Positions 21,828 to 30,661 of a stretch of DNA of 43,327 nucleotides are shown piece after piece. Numbering within the stretch: position 1 is the first letter of the stretch; every line of letters begins with the position of its first letter. The notes under the pieces were generated by a model. The model was not told the origin of the DNA. It made no database searches and worked only from the letters and a program-made list of their open reading frames with translations. Made by a program: the position numbers and the translations under genes. Source of the stretch: CAYQCH01 sp964415935 (GTDB lineage Bacteria; Patescibacteriota; Patescibacteriia; VMEV01; CAYQCH01); assembly GCA_964415935.1 (NCBI GenBank), contig CAYQCH010000004.1:1-43327 (forward strand). Direction: 5' to 3'.

Positions 21828-22619
21828 ATGCGCGTAAAAATTGCGGTTGTTCAGGCTAATTTCAATCCACGATCGTTGCCGTCGGTGGAAAAAAAGTTAA
21901 AAAAGTATATTCAGGCGGCGGCAAAGAAACGCTGCCAGGTCATCATTTTCCCTGAGTACTTTGCCAGCGTGTCCGAGACGGATGACAAAGCAATGGTAAA
22001 GCTGGTTCAGGCGCTGGCGAAAGAACATGCCATTGACATCGTCCCCGGCTCATTTGTCGAGAAAGACAACGGGCGGGAATTCAACACGGCGTATTACATC
22101 GACTTCCGCGGCAAGATTTTGGGTCGTTATCGGAAAAATTTTTTATGGGCTTCGGAGCATGAAACCTTTTCAGCCGGAACCCGAACGGATGTCATAAAAA
22201 CGAGGTACGGCAAAATCGGCCTGGCGATATGCTGGGACATGGCTTTTCCTGAGGTGTTCCGTTCCATGGCGAAAAGGGGGGCGCAAATAATTTTTTGTCC
22301 GACGTTATGGAGCAGGGAGGACGCCGGCGTAGGCTTGAAGTATAACCGCGATGCGGATGTTGAGTTTGTGAATGCCTGTGCCATCGCTCGTGCGATGGAA
22401 AACGAGTGTTTTGTTGTCGTCTGTAATGCGGCGGGAACAATGAAGAAGGGCCGGGGCGTCGCGCATTTGCTGGGTTTGTCGCAGGTTGCAGCGCCTTTTT
22501 ACGGCGCCATGAAGCGGCTGGACCACAACCGTGAAGCAATGTTCGTGCAGGAGCTGGACACGCGCCTGCTGGATGACGCAGAACGCGCGTACCGGATTAA
22601 GCGCGACCTCAAAAAATAG
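21828..22619 (+). CDS. Nitrilase-superfamily carbon-nitrogen hydrolase
   Basis: The 263-residue protein belongs to the carbon-nitrogen hydrolase family, which cleaves amides or nitriles in small molecules. The catalytic Glu-Lys-Cys triad is visible: E43 in FPEYF, K103 in RYRKNFL and C135 in AICWDMAFPE. A further glutamate needed in the family is probably E110 or E112. The length is normal. Candidate activities include omega-amidase or N-carbamoyl-amine hydrolase types, but the residues that set substrate choice cannot be assigned here. The gene begins right after an extended -10 element, with almost no leader, and its TAG overlaps a possible GTG start of murJ, so the two are co-transcribed. 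A direct functional link with murJ is not obvious. Confidence 0.85.
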   Translation: MRVKIAVVQANFNPRSLPSVEKKLKKYIQAAAKKRCQVIIFPEYFASVSETDDKAMVKLVQALAKEHAIDIVPGSFVEKDNGREFNTAYYIDFRGKILGRYRKNFLWASEHETFSAGTRTDVIKTRYGKIGLAICWDMAFPEVFRSMAKRGAQIIFCPTLWSREDAGVGLKYNRDADVEFVNACAIARAMENECFVVVCNAAGTMKKGRGVAHLLGLSQVAAPFYGAMKRLDHNREAMFVQELDTRLLDDAERAYRIKRDLKK

Positions 22620-22624
22620 TGACT

Positions 22625-24253
22625 ATGTTTTCGCGTTTATTTCGACCCACAAACAGCATTGCCGCTGGCGCGATCATATTAGGTTTGTTTAGCCTGGTCA
22701 GCCGCGTGCTGGGGCTATTGCGCGATCGTCTGCTTGCATCTGCCTTTGGCGCCGGCTCCGTCCTGGATGCCTATTATGCGGCATTCCGCATCCCCGATTT
22801 CGTATTCAACATCATTGTCCTCGGGGCTTTGTCCGCCGGATTCATTCCGATTTTTTCCGAGCTGTTCGAGCGCGACCGCGACAAGGCCTGGCGTTTCTCT
22901 CAGGCTGTTCTATTGCTCATAAGCGCGGGGCTGCTTGTCACGTGCGTGCTGTTGTATGCCGTCATGCCGTGGCTGATTCCCGTTATAGCCCCGGGATTCA
23001 ATCAGGAAACAGCCGCGCTATCCGTTCAACTCAGCCGTGTGATGCTGCTGAGCCCATTATTTCTGGGCATCAGCAGTGTATTTGGCGGAATTTTACAAAG
23101 TTTTAAGCGGTTTTTTGCCTATTCCTTGGCGCCCGTGTTTTACAATCTGGGCATTATTTTTGGCATCGTGGCCCTGGTGCCTGCAATGGGCTCCATGGGG
23201 CTTGCCTGGGGCGTGGGCATTGGAGCGGCGGCGCACCTTGCGCTGCAAGCCATAGTGTCCGGCAACATCGGATGGTCTTGGCAATGGGTGCGGCCCTGGC
23301 AGCAAGCAGGTTTGGCCGATATCGGCGCGCTGATGGGCCCGCGCACGCTAAGCATTGCCTTGAATGAAGCGACGCTCTTTATTGTTACGCTCATGGCCTC
23401 CGGTTTGCCGCGTGGCAGCCTCACACAGTTCAGTTTTGCGCATAACCTCGCGCATTTGCCCATCGGCCTGTTTGGTATCTCGTTTGCCGTCGCAGCATTT
23501 CCATCTTTGTCATCCGCCATGGCCCAGGGGCGGCTGAAAAAATTCCGCAAAGTATTTCATAACTCCATTTCGTCATTGCTGGTTTTTTTGGTGCCGACAG
23601 TCATTTGTATGGCGGTATTCAGTCGGGAAATCGTCTTGCTGTTGCTGGGAAGCGGCAAGTTCGGCGCAACAGCTGTCGTTCAGACCGCGGCCATACTGCT
23701 GGCGCTGTCCGGGCACATGGTGGCGCAAAGCCTTTTGCCCATCTATGCGCGAAGCTATTATGCGCAAAAAAACACATGGTACCCTTTGATTGCGGCAGCG
23801 TTTGGCGTTGCCCTAAATGCCGGGCTGGCCTTTGCGCTGAGCAAACGGTATGGCGTTGTCGGCCTTGCCGTCTCATTGAGCCTTGCCAGCGCGGCCCAAT
23901 TCCTCGCCTTGATGCTGGGCCCTCAAGTGAAAGCCGCGTATCGCTCGCTTTCCGAAGTCCGCAAGTCCATGCTGCAGAGCGTTCTGTCCGGCGCCGTGAT
24001 GTTGTTCATCCTGCTGACAAGCAAGTATCTTGTAGGCATTTTGGTGTTTCAGCCCTCGCGAGTAGAGGTCGCCGCATTTGTGATTGTCCAGGTCATGCTG
24101 GCGCTTGCGGCGTACCTTGCGCTTTTACGTGCGTTTGGGTCGCGGGAATACCTCCAGTATAGGAACATTTTTCAACGGAAATTAGGCTCATTTTCGACGT
24201 CCATCCCTCAGGTGGCCCGCGGGCACGAAGAAGACTCTTCCTTGCCGCATTAG
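22625..24253 (+). CDS. murJ: Lipid II flippase MurJ
   Basis: MurJ moves lipid II across the inner membrane for peptidoglycan synthesis. The protein has about 542 residues and fourteen hydrophobic segments. Its N-terminus has the diagnostic charged residues: R27 in SRVLG, R33-D34 in LLRDR, D48 in VLDAYY and R55 in FRIPDF. ATG at 22625 is preferred; a GTG at 22619, overlapping the upstream stop, would add two residues. The C-terminal 35 residues are a hydrophilic tail. It follows the nitrilase-family gene in one operon. With mreB, mreC, ftsEX and ftsB-like genes in the window, it confirms a peptidoglycan-based wall. Confidence 0.93.
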   Translation: MFSRLFRPTNSIAAGAIILGLFSLVSRVLGLLRDRLLASAFGAGSVLDAYYAAFRIPDFVFNIIVLGALSAGFIPIFSELFERDRDKAWRFSQAVLLLISAGLLVTCVLLYAVMPWLIPVIAPGFNQETAALSVQLSRVMLLSPLFLGISSVFGGILQSFKRFFAYSLAPVFYNLGIIFGIVALVPAMGSMGLAWGVGIGAAAHLALQAIVSGNIGWSWQWVRPWQQAGLADIGALMGPRTLSIALNEATLFIVTLMASGLPRGSLTQFSFAHNLAHLPIGLFGISFAVAAFPSLSSAMAQGRLKKFRKVFHNSISSLLVFLVPTVICMAVFSREIVLLLLGSGKFGATAVVQTAAILLALSGHMVAQSLLPIYARSYYAQKNTWYPLIAAAFGVALNAGLAFALSKRYGVVGLAVSLSLASAAQFLALMLGPQVKAAYRSLSEVRKSMLQSVLSGAVMLFILLTSKYLVGILVFQPSRVEVAAFVIVQVMLALAAYLALLRAFGSREYLQYRNIFQRKLGSFSTSIPQVARGHEEDSSLPH

Positions 24254-24255
24254 GC

Positions 24256-24284
24256 TTGAATCGCGTGCGGTTTTCTGCTAAAGT
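24256..24284 (+). promoter_or_regulatory. Candidate promoter of the uvr operon
   Basis: TTGAAT (24256-24261) and TAAAGT (24279-24284) are 17 bp apart, and TGC before the -10 gives an extended element. The start near 24291 leaves about 8 nt before the uvrB ATG. No LexA-type palindrome is seen. The -10 is weak (four of six). Confidence 0.45.
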
Positions 24285-24298
24285 CAAACAGTTTTGAT

Positions 24299-26254
24299 AT
24301 GGGACTATTCACGTTGGAAGCAGGGTATTCGCCAACGGGCGACCAGCCGCAAGCTATTGAAAAGCTTGTGGAGGGTTTGCGCGGCCAAAAACGTTTTCAG
24401 ACGTTGATGGGCGTTACGGGCAGTGGCAAGACGTTTACCATGGCAAATGTCATTGCGCAGCTGCAGCGGCCCGCGCTGATCTTGTCTCACAATAAGACCT
24501 TAGCCGCCCAACTATATGGCGAATTTAAGCAGTTTTTTCCAAAAAACAGGGTCAACTATTTCATCTCCTATTACGATTACTACCAGCCGGAAAGTTATTT
24601 GCCCGCCAGTGACACGTTTATTGAAAAATCAACGCTGGTGAATGAAAAGATTGAGGAGTTCCGCCTGGCGGCAGCGGCAGATCTGGTTTCCCGCCGAGAC
24701 GTCATCATTGTGGCGTCCGTTTCCTGCATCTATGGTTTTGGCAGCCCGGAGAACTATAAAAAGGGAAGCTTTGCGTTAAAGAGGGGGCAGAAGATTGACA
24801 GGCAGGAGTTGTTCCGCCGGCTGGTGGAAGCTCAGTTTGAGCGCAATGACACGGAGCTGAAATCAGGACGTTTTCGCGCGAAAGGGGACACGATTGACCT
24901 GATCCAGGGCTACGGAAACGTCATATACCGTTTTGAACTGTTCGGCGATGAAATTGAAAAAATTTCCGAGCGGCATCTGGTGACGCAGAAAGAAATCCAG
25001 GAATTGGAAGAGGTAACCGTTTTTCCCCGTAACCCATTTGTGATTGACCCTGCGACGCAGGAGCGTGCCATCAAGGGAATTCTGGACGAGCTGGAGGCGC
25101 GCCTTAAAGAGTTGCCCCCGCTTGAGGCGCACCGGCTCAAGCAACGGACCATGTTTGACGTGGAAATGATTCGCAGCCTTGGGACCTGCAAAGGGATTGA
25201 AAATTACTCGCGCCATTTTGAAGGCCGCCAGCCAGGCGAGCCACCCAAGTGTCTGCTCGATTTTTTCCCGGAGGATTTTGTCATGTTTATCGATGAATCG
25301 CATGTAAGCGTGCCGCAAGTCGGCGGAATGTATGAAGGGGACAAATCTCGCAAGGACACGCTGGTACAATACGGATTCCGGTTGCCCAGCGCTCGAGATA
25401 ATCGGCCGTTGAAGTTCGAAGAGTTTGAAAAATACATGAAGAATGTGGTGTTTGTCAGCGCCACACCGGGCCCCTTTGAGTTGCAGCGCGCGCCGCTGGC
25501 CGTTGAGCAAATTATCCGCCCGACAGGATTGCTGGACCCGCGTATTGACGTACGGAAGCCAGAAGGCCAGATTGAAGACCTGCTGAAAGAGATTAACGAA
25601 ACGGTCGGCCGCAAAAACCGCGTGCTTGTTACAACGCTGACCAAGAGGATGGCCGAAGACCTGGCGGAATACCTGGCCACAAATGGCGTGAAGGTTCGCT
25701 ATTTGCACAGTGAAATTGATACGCTGGAACGCACGGAGATCTTGCGGGATTTGCGCATGGGTAAATTTGACTGCCTGGTGGGGATCAATTTGCTGCGAGA
25801 GGGTTTGGATATTCCTGAAGTAGAGCTCGTTGCCATTTTAGACGCCGATAAGGAAGGATTCTTGCGCAATGAACGTTCGCTGATTCAGACCATCGGCCGC
25901 GCCGCGCGCAACGTAAACGGGCGCGTGGTTATGTATGCGGCAAAACAAACAAGCGCCATGAAACGCGCCATAGACGAAACAAACCGCCGCCGCCGCATCC
26001 AGCAGGCGTATAATACCGAACATGGCATCATCCCGACGTCAATTAAAAAGGACATTGCGGAACGCCTGTCTTTGGAGGGGGACGTCAAGCAGGCCTACAA
26101 AGATATTGATAACGTGCATGATTTGATTGCCGAGCTTGAACGCGCCATGGAAATTGCAGCTGAGCAGCTGGACTTTGAGCGCGCGATTGAATTGCGCGAC
26201 CAGGTTTCAGAGCTGCGCAAGCAGCACAATTTGCCTGATACTCACATGTTATGA
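24299..26254 (+). CDS. uvrB: Excinuclease ABC subunit UvrB
   Basis: UvrB verifies DNA damage and loads UvrC in nucleotide excision repair. The 651-residue protein is of normal length. Walker A is at 38-45 (GVTGSGKT). The beta-hairpin that clamps one DNA strand starts at 91 (YYDYYQPESY). Walker B is in FIDESH, the helicase end in LLREGLDIPEVELVAILDAD and IGRAARN, and a C-terminal UVR domain lies at about 613-648 (LDFERAIELRDQVSEL) for contact with UvrC. The stop overlaps the uvrA start by 4 nt (ATGA). No ribosome-binding site is seen before the ATG, in line with a very short leader. Confidence 0.97.
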   Translation: MGLFTLEAGYSPTGDQPQAIEKLVEGLRGQKRFQTLMGVTGSGKTFTMANVIAQLQRPALILSHNKTLAAQLYGEFKQFFPKNRVNYFISYYDYYQPESYLPASDTFIEKSTLVNEKIEEFRLAAAADLVSRRDVIIVASVSCIYGFGSPENYKKGSFALKRGQKIDRQELFRRLVEAQFERNDTELKSGRFRAKGDTIDLIQGYGNVIYRFELFGDEIEKISERHLVTQKEIQELEEVTVFPRNPFVIDPATQERAIKGILDELEARLKELPPLEAHRLKQRTMFDVEMIRSLGTCKGIENYSRHFEGRQPGEPPKCLLDFFPEDFVMFIDESHVSVPQVGGMYEGDKSRKDTLVQYGFRLPSARDNRPLKFEEFEKYMKNVVFVSATPGPFELQRAPLAVEQIIRPTGLLDPRIDVRKPEGQIEDLLKEINETVGRKNRVLVTTLTKRMAEDLAEYLATNGVKVRYLHSEIDTLERTEILRDLRMGKFDCLVGINLLREGLDIPEVELVAILDADKEGFLRNERSLIQTIGRAARNVNGRVVMYAAKQTSAMKRAIDETNRRRRIQQAYNTEHGIIPTSIKKDIAERLSLEGDVKQAYKDIDNVHDLIAELERAMEIAAEQLDFERAIELRDQVSELRKQHNLPDTHML

Positions 26255-29076
26255 AAAACCAAGAATTTTTGTACGTGCAGGGAGCGAGGGAGCATAATCT
26301 CAAAAACATCGACGTCAAATTGCCTCTCAACAAGCTGAATGTCATTACGGGTTTGTCCGGTTCGGGCAAATCTTCTTTGGCGTTTGATACGATTTACGCG
26401 GAAGGGCAGCGCCGGTATGTTGAATCGCTTTCAGCCTATGCGCGCCAGTTTTTAGGCATCATGAACAAACCGGACATGGATGCTATTCATGGCCTCAGTC
26501 CGGCTATTTCCATTGAGCAGAAATCCGTCTCAAAGAACCCCCGCTCGACCGTCGGCACCATTACGGAAATTTATGATTACCTCCGCTTGTTGTTTGCCCG
26601 TGTGGGCAAGCCGCACTGTCCGGTCTGCGGCGTACCCATCAAATCGCAGTCAGCCGAAGACATTACCAATTTGGTTTTGCAGCACCAGGCCGGTACCAAA
26701 ATACAGGTGTATGCGCCCGTCATCCGCGCGAAAAAAGGGACGTACCAGGAGTTATTCAAGCGTTTGTGGAATGATGGGTTTGCCCGCGTGCGCGTAGACG
26801 GTAAGCTGTACGACTTAAGCGAAAGCATCAAGCTCGACAAGCAAAAAAAGCACCACATCGACGTTCAGGTCGATCGCCTCAAAGTCGATGAGTCGCCAGA
26901 AACGCGAACGCGGCTGAATGATGCCGTGGAAATCGCCTTAAACACGGCGGACGGTCTGGTGTTGGTCGTGTTGGGCGAAGACGAAAAAGAGGAATTGTTT
27001 TCACGGCATCTGTCTTGCCCGCAGGGGCATGTAAATCTTGAGCAGCTGGAGCCCCGTATTTTTTCTTTCAATTCTCCCTTTGGCGCGTGTGAAACCTGTC
27101 ATGGGTTGGGAAGCGCGCAGGAATTTGATGAAGACTTGATTGTCCCCAACAAGGATTTGTCCATCAATGACGGCGCCATTGTGCCCTGGCGAGGCGCGGG
27201 TAAGTCCTGGCGGTTAGGCATGCTTGAAGCACTCGGAAAAAAGCTTGGCTTTACGCTGGAGACGCCCTTGAACGAAATGCCCAAAGGCGCCGTGGAAGCC
27301 ATTTTATACGGCTACGACCAAAAACTGGAAGTCTTGTTCAAGTCGGAGCGGACGGGGTCGGAATACAAGCATGTGGGAATGTTTGAGGGAGTAATTCCGC
27401 AGCTGCAGCGGTATCTGCAGAGCACGGAATCGGAAGCCCACCGCGAATCAATCATGAAATTCATGGTGGAAAAAAGCTGCCCGGCCTGCCAGGGGAAAAG
27501 GCTTAAGCCCGTAGTGTTGGCCGTACGCATTGGCGAATTGAATATCGCTGAAATGACGTCCATGTCCGTGGCTCGGCTTTCGGATTCCATCCGGCATATC
27601 CCGCTTTCGGCCAATGAACAATCGGTGGCAAAGCTTATTCTCAAAGAGATCAAAGGCCGGCTGCAGTTTTTATCGGACGTTGGTTTGCAATACCTTACGC
27701 TGGACCGCGCTGCCGGCACGCTTTCAGGCGGGGAAGGGCAGCGCATCCGCCTTGCCACGCAAATCGGTTCGGAATTGCGCGGCGTGCTCTATATTCTTGA
27801 CGAACCGTCCATCGGCCTGCACCAGCGCGACAACGACCGTCTTATCAAGACCCTGAAGCGTTTGCGTGATCTGGGAAATACATTAGTGGTTGTCGAGCAT
27901 GACCAGGACACCATTGAGGCCGCCGACTACGTGCTGGATATTGGCCCAGGCGCAGGGGTGCATGGCGGGCGTGTGGTCGCGGCCGGGACGCCGGCGCAAA
28001 TCAAGCGGCTGCCCAATTCACTGACCGGCAAGTACATGTCCGGGAAAAAACGCATTGCCGTCCCTGGTACCAGGCGCGCGGGCAAGGGAAGCATCCGTAT
28101 TGTCGGCGCGCAACAAAACAACCTGAAAGAGATAAGCGCTGGATTTCCGCTCGGCGTAATGACTTGCGTGACCGGCGTGTCTGGCAGCGGAAAAAGCACG
28201 CTTATCAATGAGATTCTATATAAAGGCGTCGCTAACAAACTGCATCGCACGCGCCATACGGTGGGAAAGCACAAAGAGATCACCGGCCTCGACCAGCTCG
28301 ACAAGGTCATTAACATTGACCAGTCGCCGATTGGCCGCACGCCGCGCTCAAACCCTGTCACCTATATCAAAGTATTTGACGAGATTCGCGACTTGTTCGC
28401 CCAGACCAAAGAGGCCAAGGCGCGCGGATACAAGACCGGCCGCTTTAGCTTTAATGTTGCCGGCGGGCGATGTGAAAACTGCGAGGGGGATGGCGTTATC
28501 AAAATCGAAATGCATTTTTTGCCCGACGTATATGTCACCTGCGAAAAATGCAAAGGCCGCCGTTACAACGGCGAAACCCTGGAAGTAAAGTTTAACGGCA
28601 AAACCATCGCCGATGTGCTGGCTATGACCGTGGAGGAGGGGCTTTCGTTTTTTGCCAACGTACCGCGCATTCACCGCAAGCTTGCCACCCTTCATGATGT
28701 CGGACTTGGCTACGTGAAACTTGGGCAAAGTTCGACGACGCTTTCCGGCGGCGAGGCGCAGCGCATCAAGCTGACATCCGAGCTGGCCAAGCGTGACACG
28801 GGACGGACTTTGTACATATTAGATGAACCTACCACTGGGCTTCATTTTGCCGATATCGAGCGGTTATTGGATGTGCTCAATCGGTTGGTGGAAAAAGGCA
28901 ATACCGTCGTTGTCATCGAGCATAATCTCGACGTCATTAAGACGGCGGACCATATCATTGACCTCGGCCCGGAGGGCGGCGATGGAGGAGGAACCATCAT
29001 TGCCGAAGGCACGCCGGAGGAAGTGGCGAAGGTAAAGCGGTCGCATACAGCCCAGTATCTTAAAAACGTTCTTTAA
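26251..29076 (+). CDS. uvrA: Excinuclease ABC subunit UvrA
   Basis: UvrA is the damage-sensing dimeric ABC ATPase of excision repair. The 941-residue protein has both ATPase modules: Walker A at 34-41 (GLSGSGKS) and later GVSGSGKST, with signatures LSGGEGQRIRLA and LSGGEAQRIKL and Walker B ILDEPSIGLH and ILDEPTTGLH. The C-terminal zinc module is intact (RCENCEGDG and TCEKCKGRRYN). The first zinc module reads CPQGH then ACETCHG, that is Cys-x3-His in place of the first Cys-x2-Cys; similar variants occur in other bacteria. The start overlaps uvrB, and uvrC follows after 5 nt. Translational coupling of uvrB and uvrA suggests a fixed ratio of the two partners. Confidence 0.97.
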   Translation: MKNQEFLYVQGAREHNLKNIDVKLPLNKLNVITGLSGSGKSSLAFDTIYAEGQRRYVESLSAYARQFLGIMNKPDMDAIHGLSPAISIEQKSVSKNPRSTVGTITEIYDYLRLLFARVGKPHCPVCGVPIKSQSAEDITNLVLQHQAGTKIQVYAPVIRAKKGTYQELFKRLWNDGFARVRVDGKLYDLSESIKLDKQKKHHIDVQVDRLKVDESPETRTRLNDAVEIALNTADGLVLVVLGEDEKEELFSRHLSCPQGHVNLEQLEPRIFSFNSPFGACETCHGLGSAQEFDEDLIVPNKDLSINDGAIVPWRGAGKSWRLGMLEALGKKLGFTLETPLNEMPKGAVEAILYGYDQKLEVLFKSERTGSEYKHVGMFEGVIPQLQRYLQSTESEAHRESIMKFMVEKSCPACQGKRLKPVVLAVRIGELNIAEMTSMSVARLSDSIRHIPLSANEQSVAKLILKEIKGRLQFLSDVGLQYLTLDRAAGTLSGGEGQRIRLATQIGSELRGVLYILDEPSIGLHQRDNDRLIKTLKRLRDLGNTLVVVEHDQDTIEAADYVLDIGPGAGVHGGRVVAAGTPAQIKRLPNSLTGKYMSGKKRIAVPGTRRAGKGSIRIVGAQQNNLKEISAGFPLGVMTCVTGVSGSGKSTLINEILYKGVANKLHRTRHTVGKHKEITGLDQLDKVINIDQSPIGRTPRSNPVTYIKVFDEIRDLFAQTKEAKARGYKTGRFSFNVAGGRCENCEGDGVIKIEMHFLPDVYVTCEKCKGRRYNGETLEVKFNGKTIADVLAMTVEEGLSFFANVPRIHRKLATLHDVGLGYVKLGQSSTTLSGGEAQRIKLTSELAKRDTGRTLYILDEPTTGLHFADIERLLDVLNRLVEKGNTVVVIEHNLDVIKTADHIIDLGPEGGDGGGTIIAEGTPEEVAKVKRSHTAQYLKNVL

Positions 29077-29081
29077 CAGGT

Positions 29082-30659
29082 ATGGCGGAAGCGCTGCGAA
29101 AAAAAATTCGCGAATTGCCCGCAAGTCCCGGCGTGTATCGGTTCATGAACGCGCAGGGCAAAATCATTTATATCGGCAAGGCGAAGTCGCTAAAAAAGCG
29201 TGTGTCTTCGTATTTTGCCAAAAAACACGTAGACAAAACGGCCTTGCTGGTGCGAGAGATTTCAGACCTTGATTTTCTTGTTACAGATACCGAAGTCGAG
29301 GCGCTCATTTTGGAAGCCAGCCTGATCCGGCAGCACAAACCGCTGTACAACATAGATTTGAAGGACGGCGTGCGCTACGCCTACCTGAAAATCACCAATG
29401 AACCGTTTCCGCGCCTGTTGACGGTGCGGAAGATGGAAAAAGACAAGGCCAAGTATTTCGGCCCGTATACGGACGGGACCTCGCGGGAAAATTCCGCGCG
29501 CCTTCTTCGCTCCACGTTTAAAATCCGCACCTGCGGGGCAAAGCTGCCCAACCGCGCCTGCTTGCAGCTCTACATCGGCAACTGCGACGCGCCATGCATT
29601 AATAATATCAGCAAGGAAGATTATCAGCGCAGCGTTGACGCCGTTGCCAGCGTCTTGAAAGGGAAGACAAAAATGGTTGTGAGGCAGCTGGAACAAGAAA
29701 TGGCCGTGTATGCGCGGGATAAGCGCTATGAGCTGGCTCGCAGCCGGCGCGACCAGATCCGATCCTTGCACCAGTTCAGCCAGCGGCAAAAAATCGCCAT
29801 GTACCGCAGCTACAACGAAGACGTGCTGCACTTTGTGGACACAGGGAAGCAAACCTATATCCAGTTGTTTCGAGTCGAAAAGGGCCAGGTCGGCGGCAAG
29901 CAGGAATTCTTATTCGACAGTGGCCCTGAAGTTGTGGAGTCGTTCATCCGCCAGTACTACTCCACTAATGAAATCCCAGACGCGCTTATCGTACCGACGC
30001 GCCTGGCGGATCACAATCTCATTGAGGCGTATCTGACAAAACTGAAGGGGAAAAAAGTTTCAGTGTTTGTCCCAAAAGTCGGGCAAAAAAAGAAGTTGCT
30101 GGATATGGTATATCGCAACGTGCTCTACGCCACGGAGCAAGAGGATCAGGCGCTTATTCACCTGCGAGATGCATTGCACCTGACCGGGGTTCCATATGTC
30201 ATCGAATGTTTTGACATCTCGACCATCCTGGGGGAATATACAGTGGCCTCCATGGTGCAGTTTCGCGGCGGCGTCCCCGATAAAGACAACTACCGGCGCT
30301 TTAAGATAAAAACTGTCGCCGGGCAAGACGATTTTGCCGCCATGGCTGAGGTGGTCCGCCGCCGGTACCGCCGCCTGCTCGATGAAAAAAAGGACTTGCC
30401 ACACCTTATCATCATCGATGGCGGCCGCGGGCAGCTAAACGCCGCCTGGAACGTCCTGCAAGAATTGCAATTGCACATTCCCGTTATCGGATTAGCCAAA
30501 CGGGAAGAGGAGATTTACCGCGTTGAAGCATTGGAGCCGCTTTCATTGCCAAAAACCAATAAAGGCCTCCAGTTGTTGCAGCGCATCCGCGACGAAGCGC
30601 ACCGATTTGCCATAACCTATCATCGCCTTTTGCGCGGAAAGGGCATGTTAAAAAAATAA
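29082..30659 (+). CDS. uvrC: Excinuclease ABC subunit UvrC without the C-terminal HhH domain
   Basis: UvrC makes the two incisions around a lesion. The 525-residue protein has the GIY-YIG nuclease at the N-terminus (SPGVYRFMNAQGKIIYIGKAKSLKKRV), a Cys-rich linker, a UVR domain near 205-235 and the RNase H-like 5' nuclease, with D378 in ECFDIS, D446 in IIIDGGRGQL and the final RDEAHRFAITYHR. The sequence then ends within about 12 residues. The tandem helix-hairpin-helix domain, which usually adds about 60-80 residues and binds DNA, is missing. No downstream remnant exists, since the next ATG is at 30662. Both nuclease sites look intact, so the protein is probably active, with altered DNA binding. 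It completes a contiguous uvrB-uvrA-uvrC operon. Confidence 0.94.
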   Translation: MAEALRKKIRELPASPGVYRFMNAQGKIIYIGKAKSLKKRVSSYFAKKHVDKTALLVREISDLDFLVTDTEVEALILEASLIRQHKPLYNIDLKDGVRYAYLKITNEPFPRLLTVRKMEKDKAKYFGPYTDGTSRENSARLLRSTFKIRTCGAKLPNRACLQLYIGNCDAPCINNISKEDYQRSVDAVASVLKGKTKMVVRQLEQEMAVYARDKRYELARSRRDQIRSLHQFSQRQKIAMYRSYNEDVLHFVDTGKQTYIQLFRVEKGQVGGKQEFLFDSGPEVVESFIRQYYSTNEIPDALIVPTRLADHNLIEAYLTKLKGKKVSVFVPKVGQKKKLLDMVYRNVLYATEQEDQALIHLRDALHLTGVPYVIECFDISTILGEYTVASMVQFRGGVPDKDNYRRFKIKTVAGQDDFAAMAEVVRRRYRRLLDEKKDLPHLIIIDGGRGQLNAAWNVLQELQLHIPVIGLAKREEEIYRVEALEPLSLPKTNKGLQLLQRIRDEAHRFAITYHRLLRGKGMLKK

Positions 30660-30661
30660 CT

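Noticed and set aside
26251..29076. UvrA first zinc module with Cys-x3-His as a novelty
   Set aside because: The same variant occurs in UvrA of other bacteria as far as I recall, so it is noted in the annotation but not reported as unusual.
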